Shown here: in pieces, positions 9,196 through 21,649 of the stretch | Position numbering within the stretch: the first letter of the stretch is position 1 | How the letters are laid out: each line of letters begins with the position of its first letter | Origin: Helicostylum pulchrum | Taxonomy: Eukaryota > Mucoromycota > Mucoromycetes > Mucorales > Mucoraceae | Assembly (NCBI GenBank): GCA_025677825.1 | Contig: JAIXMO010000043.1 | Location: forward strand, 186,001-250,000 | DNA: 64,000 bases | Reading direction: 5' to 3' | Translations under genes and position numbers: made by a program | The notes under the pieces: model-generated | Told to the model about the DNA's origin: nothing | Seen by the model: only the letters and a program-made list of their open reading frames with translations | Database searches by the model: none

Positions 9196-12162
9196 TTAAG
9201 GATAATAAAGTAATTTCGCAATTACATCTTCAACACGTCCCTTATGTGATTTTAAGAGACTAATTGCCAAATCATCACAATTGGTAAATCCCTAAAAAAA
9301 AAGTTAAAAAACATTTAGTAAACTAGAAAAAACTCTATGCTTTTTTTTTTGTTAGCGTTACCATTTCATGCAACTTTAATAATTGCGTTCTGTACACAAC
9401 TTCATCAGAAATTATTTCTTGAACAGGAGTAACTGTATGAGAAGAGGAAGCGAGGCTATTATTATTACTATTGTTATTAGTTTTCATATTGTTGTGTGGT
9501 TTTTCTTCACTAGCATTCTCTTGACTTTCAATCATTATAAACTCATCTTCCGAATCATTGTCTTCTGTCATATTGCTATGGATTACTTGAGGCGGGATAG
9601 CATCGGTACTAGAGGCAAGGTTGATAGCAGAGACAGCGCTAGCATCAGAAGAGATACTGGCAGAAGATATAACACTTGCAGCGGGGCTAATAACTTGATA
9701 CTCTTGAGTTATTACGGGACTTCTTTCTTCTTCTTCATTCTCTACTACTTCAACAGGGAAGAAACTATCACGATGACGTTCACCAATATCCAGCTCTGAT
9801 GCGGCAGGGCTACTAACATGGCTATTCGTATAGCTAAGGTTAGATGTCATGATAGACGTGTGGTCGTTTGTAGACACAGAGCACTGATCATGATCAGTAT
9901 ACCCATCGTTACTTTCAAGCTCTGCAGGTAGTTCATAGAAAGATGATGCAGTAGAGATAGTAGGATATATCATACTGTTACTAGAATTCATCATTATATC
10001 TACCGCTGAAGCAGTTCTGGTAATTGTTCCCGGCTCTTCATCATGGTCCACCTTAATGGAACACCACAACATATCACCAAAACGGACACCGTCAGGTGTA
10101 CAGAGACAAAAGTAACTAGAGTATTCTCCTGAGCAGTCGGGAGCCCGGAGTTCAGCAGTAATGCAGGTTTCTTCCTTTGGTGATACAACAGGTACCACAA
10201 AGCTATCGGGACGTGAGACAGGATGAGGTCTCAAAATGGACCCGCCTGCAAATAACAAGTGTGTGCCAACCGGCCAATCAGTAGATCCGTTGTTCATAAT
10301 CTTCCACATCTGGAACAAAAAATTTAAATTAGCTGAGTCCCCCTCCTTTGTATATGTATGAGGCGTTACTAACCTTAATAAAAGTCTTTTTGGGAACGAT
10401 AGTGGTTCCATCAGGTATGTTAATATCAGATACAAAGCATGCAGATAAAGAAGGTTCGATGATGACAGGGATTCCCGGTGAAGCTGTGACAGTTGAAGGA
10501 GCTTTAACGATTGAAGGTTCAGGCGGTACATGAGGGCTTTTTTCGGATATTAAAACAGAATTACTACTGCCACTGCTACTGGACGCTTCGGACATTTCAG
10601 TCATTACAGAAATTTCCTCAAGTTTTGATTTCGATGAACTGACACTTTCCATTTCTCGGTTAGTTTCGAGAGTTTTTTCAGACAAAGGAACGAACCTAGG
10701 TAAAATAACCTTTTTCGTGATACTTTGAATAGGGAAACGGATTTTTATAAAGGCATGATGAGAATCATGAACAGACAAAGCGACTTGCTCGCACGTTTCA
10801 CATAAATCATAGTTTATACAATGTCCGCACTATTATGCAAAAAATAGTTAAATATGATTTCTTTTTTTTTTTTTTTTTTTTTACGTTTTTATCTGTGCTC
10901 TTACTTTAAAACGAGTACCAGTAATATCTCGATCACAGTTATCACATTTAACACCAATATGGTGAACAACAGGGATTTCTTGGTCATATGATTTCCATGG
11001 GGAAACACTAGGCCCAGCATTTTTGTTCTTGGACGGTCTAACGTTCTTGGTTTTATAAGCTTGAGCTCCAACCAAACGAGTAACGAATATATGTTCAGGA
11101 TGATTTTCTTTTACAATAGAGAAACAAGAATGACATAAATCGAAATCTTTTTTTTTTTTTTGGTTAGTTAAAAAAGATATACATATAATGTTTATATAAA
11201 TATTTACCGGGACAAGCCCCACAGGTATGACGGATTCCGACAATATCAGAATCACAATAGTCACATATGAATATAGTTTGAGAAGGATTTGATTCATCAG
11301 AATCCGTATCATTTTGCTCAGGAGCATTATTCTCTTGAGGGTAGAAGGAAGTTTCTTTCTTGATATGTCGGAAATTATGGGTTTGATTGTGGTTCACACG
11401 ACTTTTACAAGTACTGCACAAGTCGAAATCATCACATGTTTCACAGCGCCATCTTTGGCTATTAAAAAGTCGGGTTAGTAATTCACAGCAACAGGAATAT
11501 ATCAAGTTATATTTTACCCTCGAATAGGTGTATAACATCCATCACAAATAACATCAAACTGAGGTTTTTCTGAAAAAGAAGAGGTTAATGGATGCATAGA
11601 ACGATATACACTAGCCGCTGTTTCAGCTGCTGTTTTGACAACTGTATCAACTGTACTGGTTGCAACAGATACTGCATTTTTTTCTACACTCGCTTGCAAG
11701 CTGGACATACCAAGTTCCAAGTGTTTCATGATGGATTGAAAGGACTCGGACAAAGCTGCCGGAGAGTCATCATTGGAGTTTGGTGTAGTATCTTGTGTAG
11801 GCTCTTTTTGTTTGTGAGTTGCAATTGTCAACTTTAATTTATTGTTATTCTCCATACGAAACATATAGTTTAATAACTCATAATTCTTTTTGATTGCTAC
11901 ATCATCATTATCTTTATCTGTATGTAAAAAATAAAACTCATAGTCTTTTCCCAGACTAAAGACATTTCGTACCTGAAGTTACATGAAAAAAAAATAAAAC
12001 AATTAGAACTTTTTTCTTTATAGACTGCGTTGTAAATATAACACATACATCATCCTTTAATTGTTTAAATATATAGATATCATCTCCTCTAGGAACGTCC
12101 ATCCATAAAATCCTCGTTTCATCATGCTCCGGGCTATATACTTTAAACCAAAACTGACTCAT
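9196..12162 (-). CDS. NBR1: NBR1-type selective autophagy receptor (PB1, 3x ZZ, FW, LIR-like, UBA)
   Basis: Seven exons join with matching phases: 12049-12162, 11518-11972, 11208-11458, 10905-11146, 10374-10829, 9362-10309, 9196-9291, giving 853 aa. An N-terminal PB1 domain (residues 1 to about 90) carries an acidic OPCA-like stretch (DKDNDDVAI). Three ZZ zinc fingers follow (about 178-228, 253-297 and 340-385), each split by an intron between its first Cys pair (ICDGC, ICDYC, CDNC) and its second (CETC, CGAC, CGHC). The FW (NBR1) domain sits near 490-600 (VSDINIPDGT then MNNGSTDWPVGTH). An LIR-like EFIMI after acidic residues lies near 770. A UBA domain closes the protein (MGFTNCDDLA). This is the set expected for a receptor that binds ubiquitinated or FW-bound cargo and Atg8 and delivers it to the vacuole. 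Regulation is not visible. The assignment is firm. Confidence 0.95.
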
Positions 12163-12590
12163 ATTGATTACTAAAAAAAAAAAAAAAGAACAACAAAGAG
12201 AGAGAGAGAAAAGTGCGCTTTAAAAAAGGAGCAAACACTTGGCAAGCCGAGAGATTCCATAACTAGTCACGAAAAAAAGCTGAAGCTTTTTCTGTCGGAG
12301 AAGTAAAATATTGAACACACATTCTAACCCTACGACATGTATTTCGCAGTGATTGATAAACTTTAGGAGACGAAAAAGTTTTTTTTTATAATTGTTGTAA
12401 ATCACTAACAACTCTTAAATAGGGAGCTCATTACACTTGATCTTTTTTTTTTTTTAAAAAAAAATGTGTACATGTAATTTATACGCCTTTTTTTTTGGGG
12501 AGATATTAAAAAAAAACCAGTGTAGTAAATCAGGGTTAAAATATACCATTTTTTTTATACATGCAATACAAAATATTTATTTGCGTAAAA
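12163..12590. other. Intergenic between NBR1 start and Trk stop, no gene seen
   Basis: About 430 bp holding T/A homopolymers and a short GA run near 12200. It should contain the NBR1 promoter and the 3' end of the K+ transporter transcript. The frame 12220-12411 on the minus strand is not convincing. Confidence 0.5.
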
Positions 12591-15527
12591 TTAGAGCGTT
12601 CGTGATCTATTATAAAACATAACTGCATGCCCGTCTCCAATTGAAAGCGACGTATTTCTTCTACGAAGTAAATGGTCTTCTTGTTCCTTTGCTTCTAATT
12701 GCTCTGAAGGCAATAAAACGGCGCGATCTATCGCTGCTGGTAAACCTTTTTGTTTGGTTAGTTTTTTTAAAATGTACACACACCCAATATATACATATAT
12801 GTAAATTTTTTTTTTACCTCTGTGTCTTCCTCTATACATTAAAATAATCAAAACCAATTTACTCATTGGATGATACTTTTGTGCCTGAGAAGCGTTTAAA
12901 GCAGGATACCCCACCGTCGCGCCTACATTTCCAAAAGCAGACACACACTCATAAATCACTGAAGCAACCGTAATAGGAGTGATTGCCAAAATCTCCTCGG
13001 CTTCGATAACACAAATTGCAAATATACAGCAAATCACCCAACAAATTTCACTTGTTAATTGACGCTGGATTTGTGTCATGACAAAGAAATCAGGTTTTCG
13101 TAGTACTTTTCGGGATGTAGTAACAACGCTACTGATAGTAGCGGATCGCTTTAGCCGGTGAATAAAGTTGGGCGCTTCCGACTCGTGCTCATATTCATTT
13201 TCGTCTTCATCATCACCTTGTCCATGGTATATACCTAAGGCTCGCTCCTATATAAATATGATATTTTTTTAAGTATATTATGTGTGTGTAACAAACAAAC
13301 AAACAAACATATTACCTGATAAACATTACTATTTCGCATAGAAATAGCCACAGGGTAAACGCTAATGTACATGGCGACAATAAACACGATTTGTGTACCA
13401 GGGTTTAAAGCTATTAAATCCACAATACTGTAACCAGCTAAAAAAAGAAAATAGTAATTAGAATTTCTATCTGTATACACGTGTATATGAAATACCATTT
13501 CGGGTAGCTATAGATTGGAATAAACCATCTAAGATACGATCTGCCCAGTCAATCCCGTTTAAAACTGGAAGCCAAAAATTTAACGCAACGAAACTAACAA
13601 ACTCAACTGCAGTAATTCCAATTAACACAATCAATAGCCATTTTGTCTGGGTGGCAGGAAACAAAGTGGTGTAGCATCTACGAGGGTGATCCAACAAATA
13701 ACGGAACGTTTCTTTTCTCATTACGTACGATTTAGGCGTACATTTATACAGTACCCAGATAATCAACCGTAGGAAAATAGCATAAGCCGTATTTCCGGCT
13801 AAAATCAGAAACATGACAGGGATCAAAAAACCAGGTGAAGATTGAAAAGGGACCATACTTGCATCTATTTGTGTTAAACCTAGATTGTTAAACGAAGACA
13901 TGCTGGTGAAAAAAGAAAACAGCCATTCATTTAACGGTCCAGTTTCGTTTGTTGTCAATAAAACGGTTTGAGCGTAAGGAGAAGAAGCTATATAGATTCT
14001 AATGATAAAACCGAATCCCAAGGAACAACATAAATAATACACTGGTATTAATCTTGTTAAGAATACAATGGCTCTGTATTCTGCACCGCCAAGCCTATAT
14101 CTTTGCTGTCTTGTTAATTCACTTTTATGAATCGGTTCACGCATAATTCTTTTCATTTCTTCATCATCACTTTCTGCTTCCATCATCACACCTTGATCAA
14201 AATGAATATGTGTTGAATCTGAATCACCGGCTATCCTTTGTAAGATGTCATCAAACTTTCTATCTTGTTCTAATCTTCTACGCGCTATCTCTCTTTGCCT
14301 TTCTATATTCTCCGCAAATGCAATACCTTGATTTCCAGATAGCGTGTTATTGTTATCTTCTACGGTTATATCTACCGAATTACTACATACTATATCTTCG
14401 TTATTACTACTAGTAGTAGTAGCAAAATGCAAGATAGGATGAATTATATTATTATCACTGTTATTATTAGAATTAAGATTATGACTTGATGAATTTGATA
14501 AAATGGTCTCGGTTGTATTGGTAAGGCAAAGAGATATACTATTTGAATTATTAAAACCTGATTCGTTATTGGTATTATTACTGGTATTTTTATTGCCGTT
14601 TTGATAAATCAGGGGAATGGTATTATCATTAGGTCTGATTGTATGCGGTAAAGAAGCCTCGGAATTGCCCCGATATATATTATTACTATTGACATTTTCA
14701 ACCATGGAACAAGTATCTTTTTTAGTGTCTATACTACTGCTACCGCCACTACTACCACTACTGGCAATACTAACGGCAGTCATATTTGAATCATCATTAA
14801 ATTCAATACATTCTGATGGAGGTAATTGACAGGTTTGTTGTTGTTCGAACTGATTATCATCTTGTTCTTCATGATTATGACTCTTTCTTCTAAAATGAGA
14901 TAATAAATCAAAGTGATTAAAACCAGCAGATAATGAATGTGAACGATTCTTCTTTCTCGGATTATGATTCGGTATAGTACTTGCTTGATGGTTATGCTCT
15001 TCATCTTTTTGAGTAGTAGACCGAACAGACATGAAGGATAATCTTCTACGTAAAGGATACTGTTTCACCTTTTCAAACGAGCCTACTAGACTCCTTCTAC
15101 GTTGTTTCTCCAGGTCTTGAATATTCTTTTCGAATTTTCGTTTATTTTCTTCTCCAATTCTCTGCGCTTTATTGAATATCAAAATGTCTTCAAATCTCTT
15201 TGAAAAGTAATGCTTTCGAACGTATAGAATGATCATGGAAATAACAATATGTGACCCTAAAAACGAACTAAAGTATACGGCGAGTAGCTGCCAGGTCGAT
15301 AGATGTGACATGGTGATAGTGTTGAGTCCTGTATTTGTCGCTGCACTTGTTGCCATAAATAAAGCATCGATATAATCCCAACGTGTTCCAGGTTGGTAGT
15401 AAAAGAAGGTAGATGTAGATAGTGCGATAAATAGAATGTATAAATAGTGTAGTTGCAAAAAGTGAATTTTAGTCTTGTAAAACCATTCGATATAGTTCAG
15501 GATGGAGTCTAATATTGAGGGTGCCAT
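12591..15527 (-). CDS. TRK1: Trk-type high-affinity potassium transporter
   Basis: Four exons (13496-15527, 13316-13437, 12818-13247, 12591-12745) give 912 aa. All four pore loops of the TrkH/Trk/HKT fold can be found with their filter glycines: TNTGLNT (exon 1), SSFNNLGLT (exon 1), TRNAGYS across the first intron, and FGNVGATVGYP (exon 3). RGRHRGLP across the third intron is a signature of fungal Trk proteins. A hydrophilic, Asn/Ser-rich cytosolic loop of roughly 300 residues follows the first pore unit, as in yeast Trk1, and an acidic stretch lies near residue 730. The product is a plasma-membrane K+ uptake protein. Introns are 58-72 bp with GTA donors. It is transcribed away from the Cbf5 gene end, and no regulator lies beside it. 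Confidence 0.95.
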
Positions 15528-15955
15528 ACTATTTTATGCGATAAAAAGGAAGAAAAAAAAAGGAGATAAAAAAAGAAATTCCCTTTTAAATACGCCCCCC
15601 TTTTTCTTTCTTTTTTTTTTCACTTCAATGTTGCCTTATTAAAATTCGGTCTATAAGTAATCTTAGCCCAGTAAAGAAAGTTGAGTTTAATTAAGGGATT
15701 TTTTTTTCTCTTTTCGTATAAGTACAATCAAACGCGAAACATGCTTCCGTGTATATGTATAAAAAAAAATAAAAAAAAATGTTGCTGTTATAAACTATTT
15801 TGTTGTCAAAAAAATGTTGGACTTGAAAATATGAGAAAGAAGGGTTTTTTTTTATTTATTTTTTAATGAACAGGAAAAAAGTATACATGATTTTGGAAAT
15901 TTAAAAAGAGTAGAAATAAAATTGAATTATACAGATAAAGAAGAAGAAGATGAGT
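15528..15955. other. Intergenic between Trk start and Cbf5 stop, no gene seen
   Basis: About 430 bp, strongly A/T-biased with several runs of eight or more T or A. It is probably the Trk promoter plus the Cbf5 3' UTR. Confidence 0.5.
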
Positions 15956-17595
15956 TTAATCCTTGTTCTTCTTTTCCTTCTTCTCCTTCTTTTCTTTCTT
16001 TTCCTTCTTCTCCTTCTTCTCCTTCTTTGCCTTCTTGGAGTCAGTCTCTTCAGCGGGCTCTTCAGCAGCACGCTTAGTGGAAACAGCAGGAGCATTGTCC
16101 TTGGCAGCAACATCAAGAACAGTGATCTTGGGTGCAACACCAGCAGCAGCAACAATAGTTTCTGAAGATGTACCAAAAACGGGTGCGGGTTGCTTACCGT
16201 CAGTATTGTTAGCATAATCAACATAGGCAGACTTCCAAACAGCGGGAGTCTCATCAGTGACACGACCGAACTTATCAAGCTTACCCTCAGTCTTGAGCTT
16301 CTTCTTGGCAAGAGCAACGGGACCCATACCCCATCTACGAGGATATGTATCACGCTCCATAATAACACGCTTAACCTTGGCAACAACACCATGGTCACAT
16401 GTGGCCATAACTGAAGTAGTCATTTGTGCGTAAGCGAGGGCAATAGCCTCACCCTTGGTGGTCATCAAAACAATCTCGTCGTTAATCTCAATACCGCTCT
16501 CGAAACGTAAAAGACCAGGAAGCATCAACTTGGCTCCGTAACAAATGGCGTTAACTGCACTATCCTTAACAACAACACGCTTATAAGTGGTTAAAAGAGA
16601 TTCCAAAGGACGAACAACACGACGGAGGTAAGTCTCATCCTTGGTGTTATCATATAACCATTGAGCATCTAATACATCATGCATAGTGACAATCTCATCC
16701 TACAAATAAAAGTTAATGTTAGTATACATATAAACACACACACGCTATAATATAAATTTACATTTTCAGAAGTGGTACCGGAACGGACACGACGAAGTTC
16801 TTGCATATGTCCACCAACACCAAGCAAGAGACCTAAATGAACACAAAGGGTACGCATATAAGTACCAGCTTCACAAGAAGCCCAGAAGACAGCAAGATGA
16901 CGATCGTTATCAAACTCAAGCAACTTGGATTCATGGATAGTACGAACACGCAATTGACGCTTGACAGCAGAGATAAGAGGAGGACGTTGGAAGAGGGCAC
17001 CAGTAAGAGTCTCAATAGCTTGAGACAACTTCTTTTCACTCTCAATGGCATCATGGAGACGGAGAATACAGACATACTCCTTACCAGCACCTTGTTGAGA
17101 CTTGACTAAACGAGTAGCTCTGTCAACACAAACAATCAAACCACCGGTAACCTTGGGATCAAGAGTACCACTGTGACCGGTCTTTTCAACACGGAGAATA
17201 CGCTTAATCCAAGCAACAACTTCGTGAGAAGAAGGGTTAGCAGGCTATAAAAGATTTTTTTTTTCTTGTCAGTTAAAAAAATTTTTCTCTTCACTTTTTT
17301 TTATTTATTTTATGAATCACTTTTTATATATACCTTATCAAGATTAATAACACCATAACGAACATACTCATCAAGAGGTCTCTTTAAAGGAGAACAACCA
17401 CTGGGAATGGGAGTATAATGACCGGTACGAACATTCAATTGATCATAGTTCTAATAAAAAAGAAGAAAGTTAATAAACATCACTACTCGTTTTTGTTGTT
17501 TCTCAGTTTTGACTCACCTTTAAAAGGAGAGGCCAGCTGGAGGTGTCGATAGCAGGAGCTGAAGCAGTAGGCTTGATAACTGTTTTGTCGGTCAT
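15956..17595 (-). CDS. CBF5: H/ACA snoRNP pseudouridine synthase Cbf5/dyskerin
   Basis: Four exons (17518-17595, 17334-17450, 16762-17244, 15956-16699) give 473 aa. The catalytic motif [13 protein letters not shown] is present with its Asp at residue 94, next to the position known in yeast Cbf5 (D95). The upstream block [13 protein letters not shown], the TruB-core block [12 protein letters not shown] and the PUA-domain region (about 260-350, KGEAIALA) are all in order. The C-terminus is the typical Lys/Glu repeat tail (KKEKKEKK). The protein isomerises uridines in rRNA and snRNA guided by H/ACA RNAs, in the nucleolus. Codon use is more C-ending than in the neighbours, as expected for a highly expressed gene. 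The introns are 67, 89 and 62 bp. Confidence 0.97.
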
Positions 17596-17983
17596 CGTTT
17601 ATTTATTAATTATTGGTAAATGAACAAAGTAAAAAAAAAAAGAAAAATTTGACAGGCAGATTTGTTATGTGTATTTGTGCCCGCCGGAAAAAAAAAAGAG
17701 AAGAAAAAAGAGAAAAAAAAAGCCACGCGAAAGGTGACTGTTATATGGAGTTTCAATTAACTTTTATGCTTCTTCTTCAAATCATCACGTGGTTGCATTA
17801 GCAAAGAGGTACACACAGTGCCCCTTGGGTATACACTACATTTCCCGATCAAAATGTTCGGGCCAGATAGGGTTTTTACCTGTTGTAGCACCTCAAACAA
17901 GCGGTAAAAAATAATTAAAATGATTTTTTTTTACCAGTAAAATCTTTCTTTTTTTTTTTTACTCTTAAGTTTTTACGGAGAGG
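17596..17983. other. Divergent promoter region of Cbf5 and the 17984 gene
   Basis: About 390 bp between two divergently transcribed starts. It contains A- and T-runs and no convincing frame. Confidence 0.5.
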
Positions 17984-18656
17984 ATGTTGCCATTGACTAC
18001 AAGGCAATTGTTCTTGGGAGTGGTTGCCATGGTAGTGATAAACATGTGTTTTTTATTCTCGTTGCTATACGACATCAACATCAACGTGCACGACTTAGTC
18101 TCCAAACGTATCTCGGTCGTTATCCTGACCAAAGACGGACAGCGAAACACGGCTAGCTTGAAAAGCAATTTCCCGCAAGCTAGAGTCGCTACTGGTAATA
18201 ATATAACAAGTAGTGAATATCAAACTAGACACATTTGAACTAATGTACAAGGAAAAGTATATTCAAGAATTAGAGTATTTTGTCGATAACGGTCAAACTA
18301 TGCTTGTTATGTTACTAGAAGACGATGTGATCCCAGTGTACACGAACAAGACACTTTGGTACCATCTAGCAATTAACACAATCCCTCTGTTTTCAAACGA
18401 TCTAGCCAACTTTGACTGTTCAAAGCGAGGGTTTCTACTAAGTACGTCGTTTTCGGATAACAAGTCGTTATGTCGCATCTTTTCAAAAGAAACTTTTGTG
18501 TCACAAGTACGTTGCCTGAGATCCATTCCAGATCCAATCGATATCGCCATTGGCTATTGTCAAGAACAACTGGGGATAACTCAAAAGAGATTTTTAGCTT
18601 TTGTTCATAGTGGTATGCCTTCGATAATTGGGCACGTCAATGCTGGTATAGTTTAA
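17984..18656 (+). CDS. Putative type II membrane protein, glycosyltransferase-like
   Basis: An N-terminal membrane segment (about residues 8-28, LFLGVVAMVVINMCFLFSLL) is followed by a lumenal domain. That domain starts with a beta strand (RISVVILTKDG) and carries the acidic motif LLEDDVIP, reminiscent of the metal-binding EDD/DXD of Golgi glycosyltransferases such as the PGAP4 (GPI-GalNAc transferase) group. Frame 17984 stops at 18238, and a second frame continues to 18656. A 34-bp intron at 18195-18228 (GTAATA...CTAG) joins them in phase (VATG becomes VATGDTFELMYK). Thirty-four bp is unusually short for this window, so a frameshift error or pseudogene is the alternative. Joined length is about 212 aa, short for a complete PGAP4-like enzyme. 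Function is inference only. Confidence 0.5.
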
Positions 18657-18772
18657 TGTTGTCACACACGATATACAAAAAATAAATAAAAAATGGTGAC
18701 GTTTAAATAATAATAAAAAAGCCTTTTTCTCTTTTTTTTAAAAACACTTATTTTTTCTACATTTCAACTAAA

Positions 18773-20163
18773 ATGGAAGCTCCTGATTTTGAAGTAAAAA
18801 AACTATAACAACCTTTTAACTTTTAAAATAATGCTAAACATTTAAAAAAAAGGTAGCGTCTCCTCCTGCTGATGGAATTTCAGGCGTTGCGTTCTCTTCG
18901 CAAGCTGACCTTTTAGCAGCATCTTCTTGGGATAATATGGTAAAACTTATAAAAAAAATAATAACGTGTTTTCTTTTTTAAATTCAAAAAATGTTAAATT
19001 AGGTTAGAATATATGAAGTTCAACCAAGTGGAAATACTGTACCAAAGTGTTCTTATACTCACGAAGGACCTGTTTTATGTGTGGATTGGTCTAAAGTAAT
19101 ATTTTCTTATACCTTTAAGTTCAAAAACTGTCTAAATAACAAACCCCCACCCCCCCCCTTTTTTTTGTTAGGATGGTATGTCTGTTGTTTCTGGTGGAGC
19201 AGATAAAGCTGTAAGGATGTATAACGTAAATACTGGACAAACAACACAAGTAGGAGCACACGATGAGCCAATCAAAGCAGCAAAATTTCTGGACGGACAA
19301 AGCAACATCTTGGCCACGGGTAGTTGGGATAAAACAATAAAGTATTGGGATTTAAGATCACCGCAACCTATTGGTACTGTAGCACTTCCAGAAAGATGTT
19401 ATTCAATGGACACCAAAGGAGATTTATTAGTTGCTGCAACAGCAGATCGAAGCGTATTGATATTCAACCTGAGTAATCCAACCACTATTTTTAAACAAGC
19501 CATATCTCCTCTCAAATGGCAAACTCGTAGTATATCTTGCTTTATTGACGGACAAGGTTATGCCGTTAGCTCTATCGAAGGTCGTGTTGGTATTCAATAT
19601 CTTGACGAAAAAGATGCTTCGTAAGTTATATATATTTTGTTTTTTTTTTGTGCTTTAATATATAACTTTTTTTTTTTGTGTAGTAAATGCTTCTCTTTCA
19701 AATGTCACCGTGATGAAACCAAAAATGTTTATTCAGTAAATTCTATTTCTTTTCATCCTGTATACGGTACATTTTCAACTGCTGGTGCTGATGGAACTGG
19801 TAAAAAAAAAAGAGGTTTAATTTATAACTTGTCGAAAAAGAGACTAACTAAACATTTCCTTTAGTATCATTTTGGGACAAGGATTCAAAACAGAGATTAA
19901 AGACTTTACCTAAAGCTAATGGTACCATTGCTTGTACTGCATTTAATCGTACTGGAAATATCTTTTGTTATGCCGTTAGTTATGATTGGACAAAGGTAAT
20001 ACATATAAGGGGGATGAGAGAGAGAGAGAGAGAATATATTGATTTATTTGTTTTTTTATAATAGGGTCATAAATACCAAGCTACTGAAGGTCAAGTAAAC
20101 AAATTAATGCTTCATGCAGTTAAAGATGAAGATATTAAACCTCGCGCACCCAAGAAGAGATAG
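18773..20163 (+). CDS. RAE1: WD40 mRNA export factor Rae1/Gle2
   Basis: Seven exons (18773-18793, 18853-18939, 19003-19095, 19172-19620, 19684-19799, 19865-19995, 20065-20163) with matching phases give 331 aa. The N-terminal [16 protein letters not shown], the block [14 protein letters not shown], then [11 protein letters not shown] and the blade ends [12 protein letters not shown] and SFWDKD mark the seven-blade propeller of the Rae1/Gle2/Bub3 group. [11 protein letters not shown] is typical of Rae1 and not of Bub3. The protein docks on the Nup98/Nup116 GLEBS motif at the nuclear pore in mRNA export. Length is slightly below the usual 340-370. Exon 1 is only 21 bp. Confidence 0.93.
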
Positions 20164-20432
20164 TCTCTCTCTTTTGTATATATATATTATATTTGTTACT
20201 AGACTACAGTAAAAACCGAATAAAAAAAACAATCATGTATTACTGAATATATATCGATATTGTCTATCCAAATAATATGCACACACGCAAACACACTCAC
20301 ACACGTTATTTTCTTCTCTCTATACCCCTTTTATTAGGAGTTTTTATATGTGTATATATAAGGAGATACCTAGAATAACATTCTGCCTTTTTTTTTTTCT
20401 TCTTTTTTTCCCACTTTTTTTATATACACATT

Positions 20433-21548
20433 ATGCGTACAACATCACTTTATTCAATTCAACCTGATCCTTACCGTAATAGAAGGTCTTCTACAAAAGG
20501 TGAATAAATCATCTAAAATAGGTATTAAAATAATACTTTGCACACACACACACACACAAATAAAGAAAACTAACTTGATAAAATAAAAATAAAAAGATGA
20601 AAACTCATCTCCTACTACACCAAAATCTACTACACAACTTATTTTTGTACCTGAACCTGGTAGAACACATTCTTACTTGCCATATTCAAACCATGCACCC
20701 GACTTTAAACAATCCAGAGCCGAACTCTATGTTGAAGAAGAAGACGTAATGACTCTCGCTTCCTCTCACCACCAAGTCGACATGATTAACGGCGAACACG
20801 CTACCCAACAGCATACATTTTCTTTAACAGCACAAGACGATACCATCAATCGAGGTCATCGCAAGATATCTGACTTATGTATAACTGATAAATTAAGATA
20901 CCAACGTCAACAAAAGCTACAACAGGGACACTTTGATACTCCCTCCTCTAGAAGAATATTCATTGTATTTTGTGTTATCACCGCTTTAACCGTTATTGGT
21001 CTCATCAGTTATTTTTGTTGGCCAAGAATACCTAAGTTAGTGTTGAAGAGTGAGAAAGTAGAGCGTATAGGTGATCCTGCGGACTGGGGACCAAATCATC
21101 AGCCTTGGTTAAGAGCTGCTTGGAAACTAAACATGACGCTAGATAACACTGTCAATTTCATTCCTACTCGAATTAGCGCTATTGAACTTGTCTTGATGGA
21201 TAGAGATACGTATAAACCGTTTGCATGGTCAAGAACGGGTCCGATTTATTTAGATCCGTATAAAGAAACTTTGTATTCTTTGGTATTTCGTGTGAATTAT
21301 GAGTCTCCAAGTGTCAATGATACGACTTTTAAAAACTTGTATAATGCGTGTGGGCCTCAAATACCAACAGAATCTCCAGTGCTAAATGTAACAATGCAGG
21401 CAAGTATATATCTTTTTTTTCTTTTTCTTTCTGCTTTCTAATAAGTCTACATATACAGGCAGTTGTTCATATTACAGGTTTAGTTTGGTCTTCGGTATTT
21501 CTTGTTCGTCCACCAGAAGGAGAAGGATTACGCTGTCCTTTCAATTAA
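20433..21548 (+). CDS. Single-pass membrane protein with lumenal/extracellular domain, unknown function
   Basis: Three exons: 20433-20499, 20597-21403 and 21463-21548, about 319 aa. The first intron is 97 bp and carries a CA repeat. One strong membrane segment lies near residues 115-135 (IFIVFCVITALTVIGLISYF) after a cytosolic, polar N-terminus. The downstream part is mostly beta, with two late cysteines (NACGP, LRCPF) and several NxT/NxS sites (NMT, NVT, NDT), which points to a glycosylated extracytoplasmic domain of LEA2-like appearance. The last intron has two equivalent readings, GT-AG (21404-21462) or GC-AG (21400-21458). They differ by one Ile/Val in the product. I do not recognise a named family. 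It is convergent with the gene ending at 21650. Confidence 0.75.
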
Positions 21549-21649
21549 CTATACGTTGTTTTTTTTAAAAAAAAACCAATAAAAAGTACTACTACTATAA
21601 CAAGGAAAACTGGTTTTATTTATACACACAAATTATAAAAAGCTTTTTT

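Noticed and set aside
13280..13315. CAAA tandem repeat as a CRISPR or regulatory array
   Set aside because: It is a simple microsatellite inside a Trk intron.
15950..16217. Plus-strand Leu/Phe- and Ser-rich frames over the Cbf5 tail
   Set aside because: They are the complement of the Lys/Glu repeat tail of Cbf5 and have no start or splice context.
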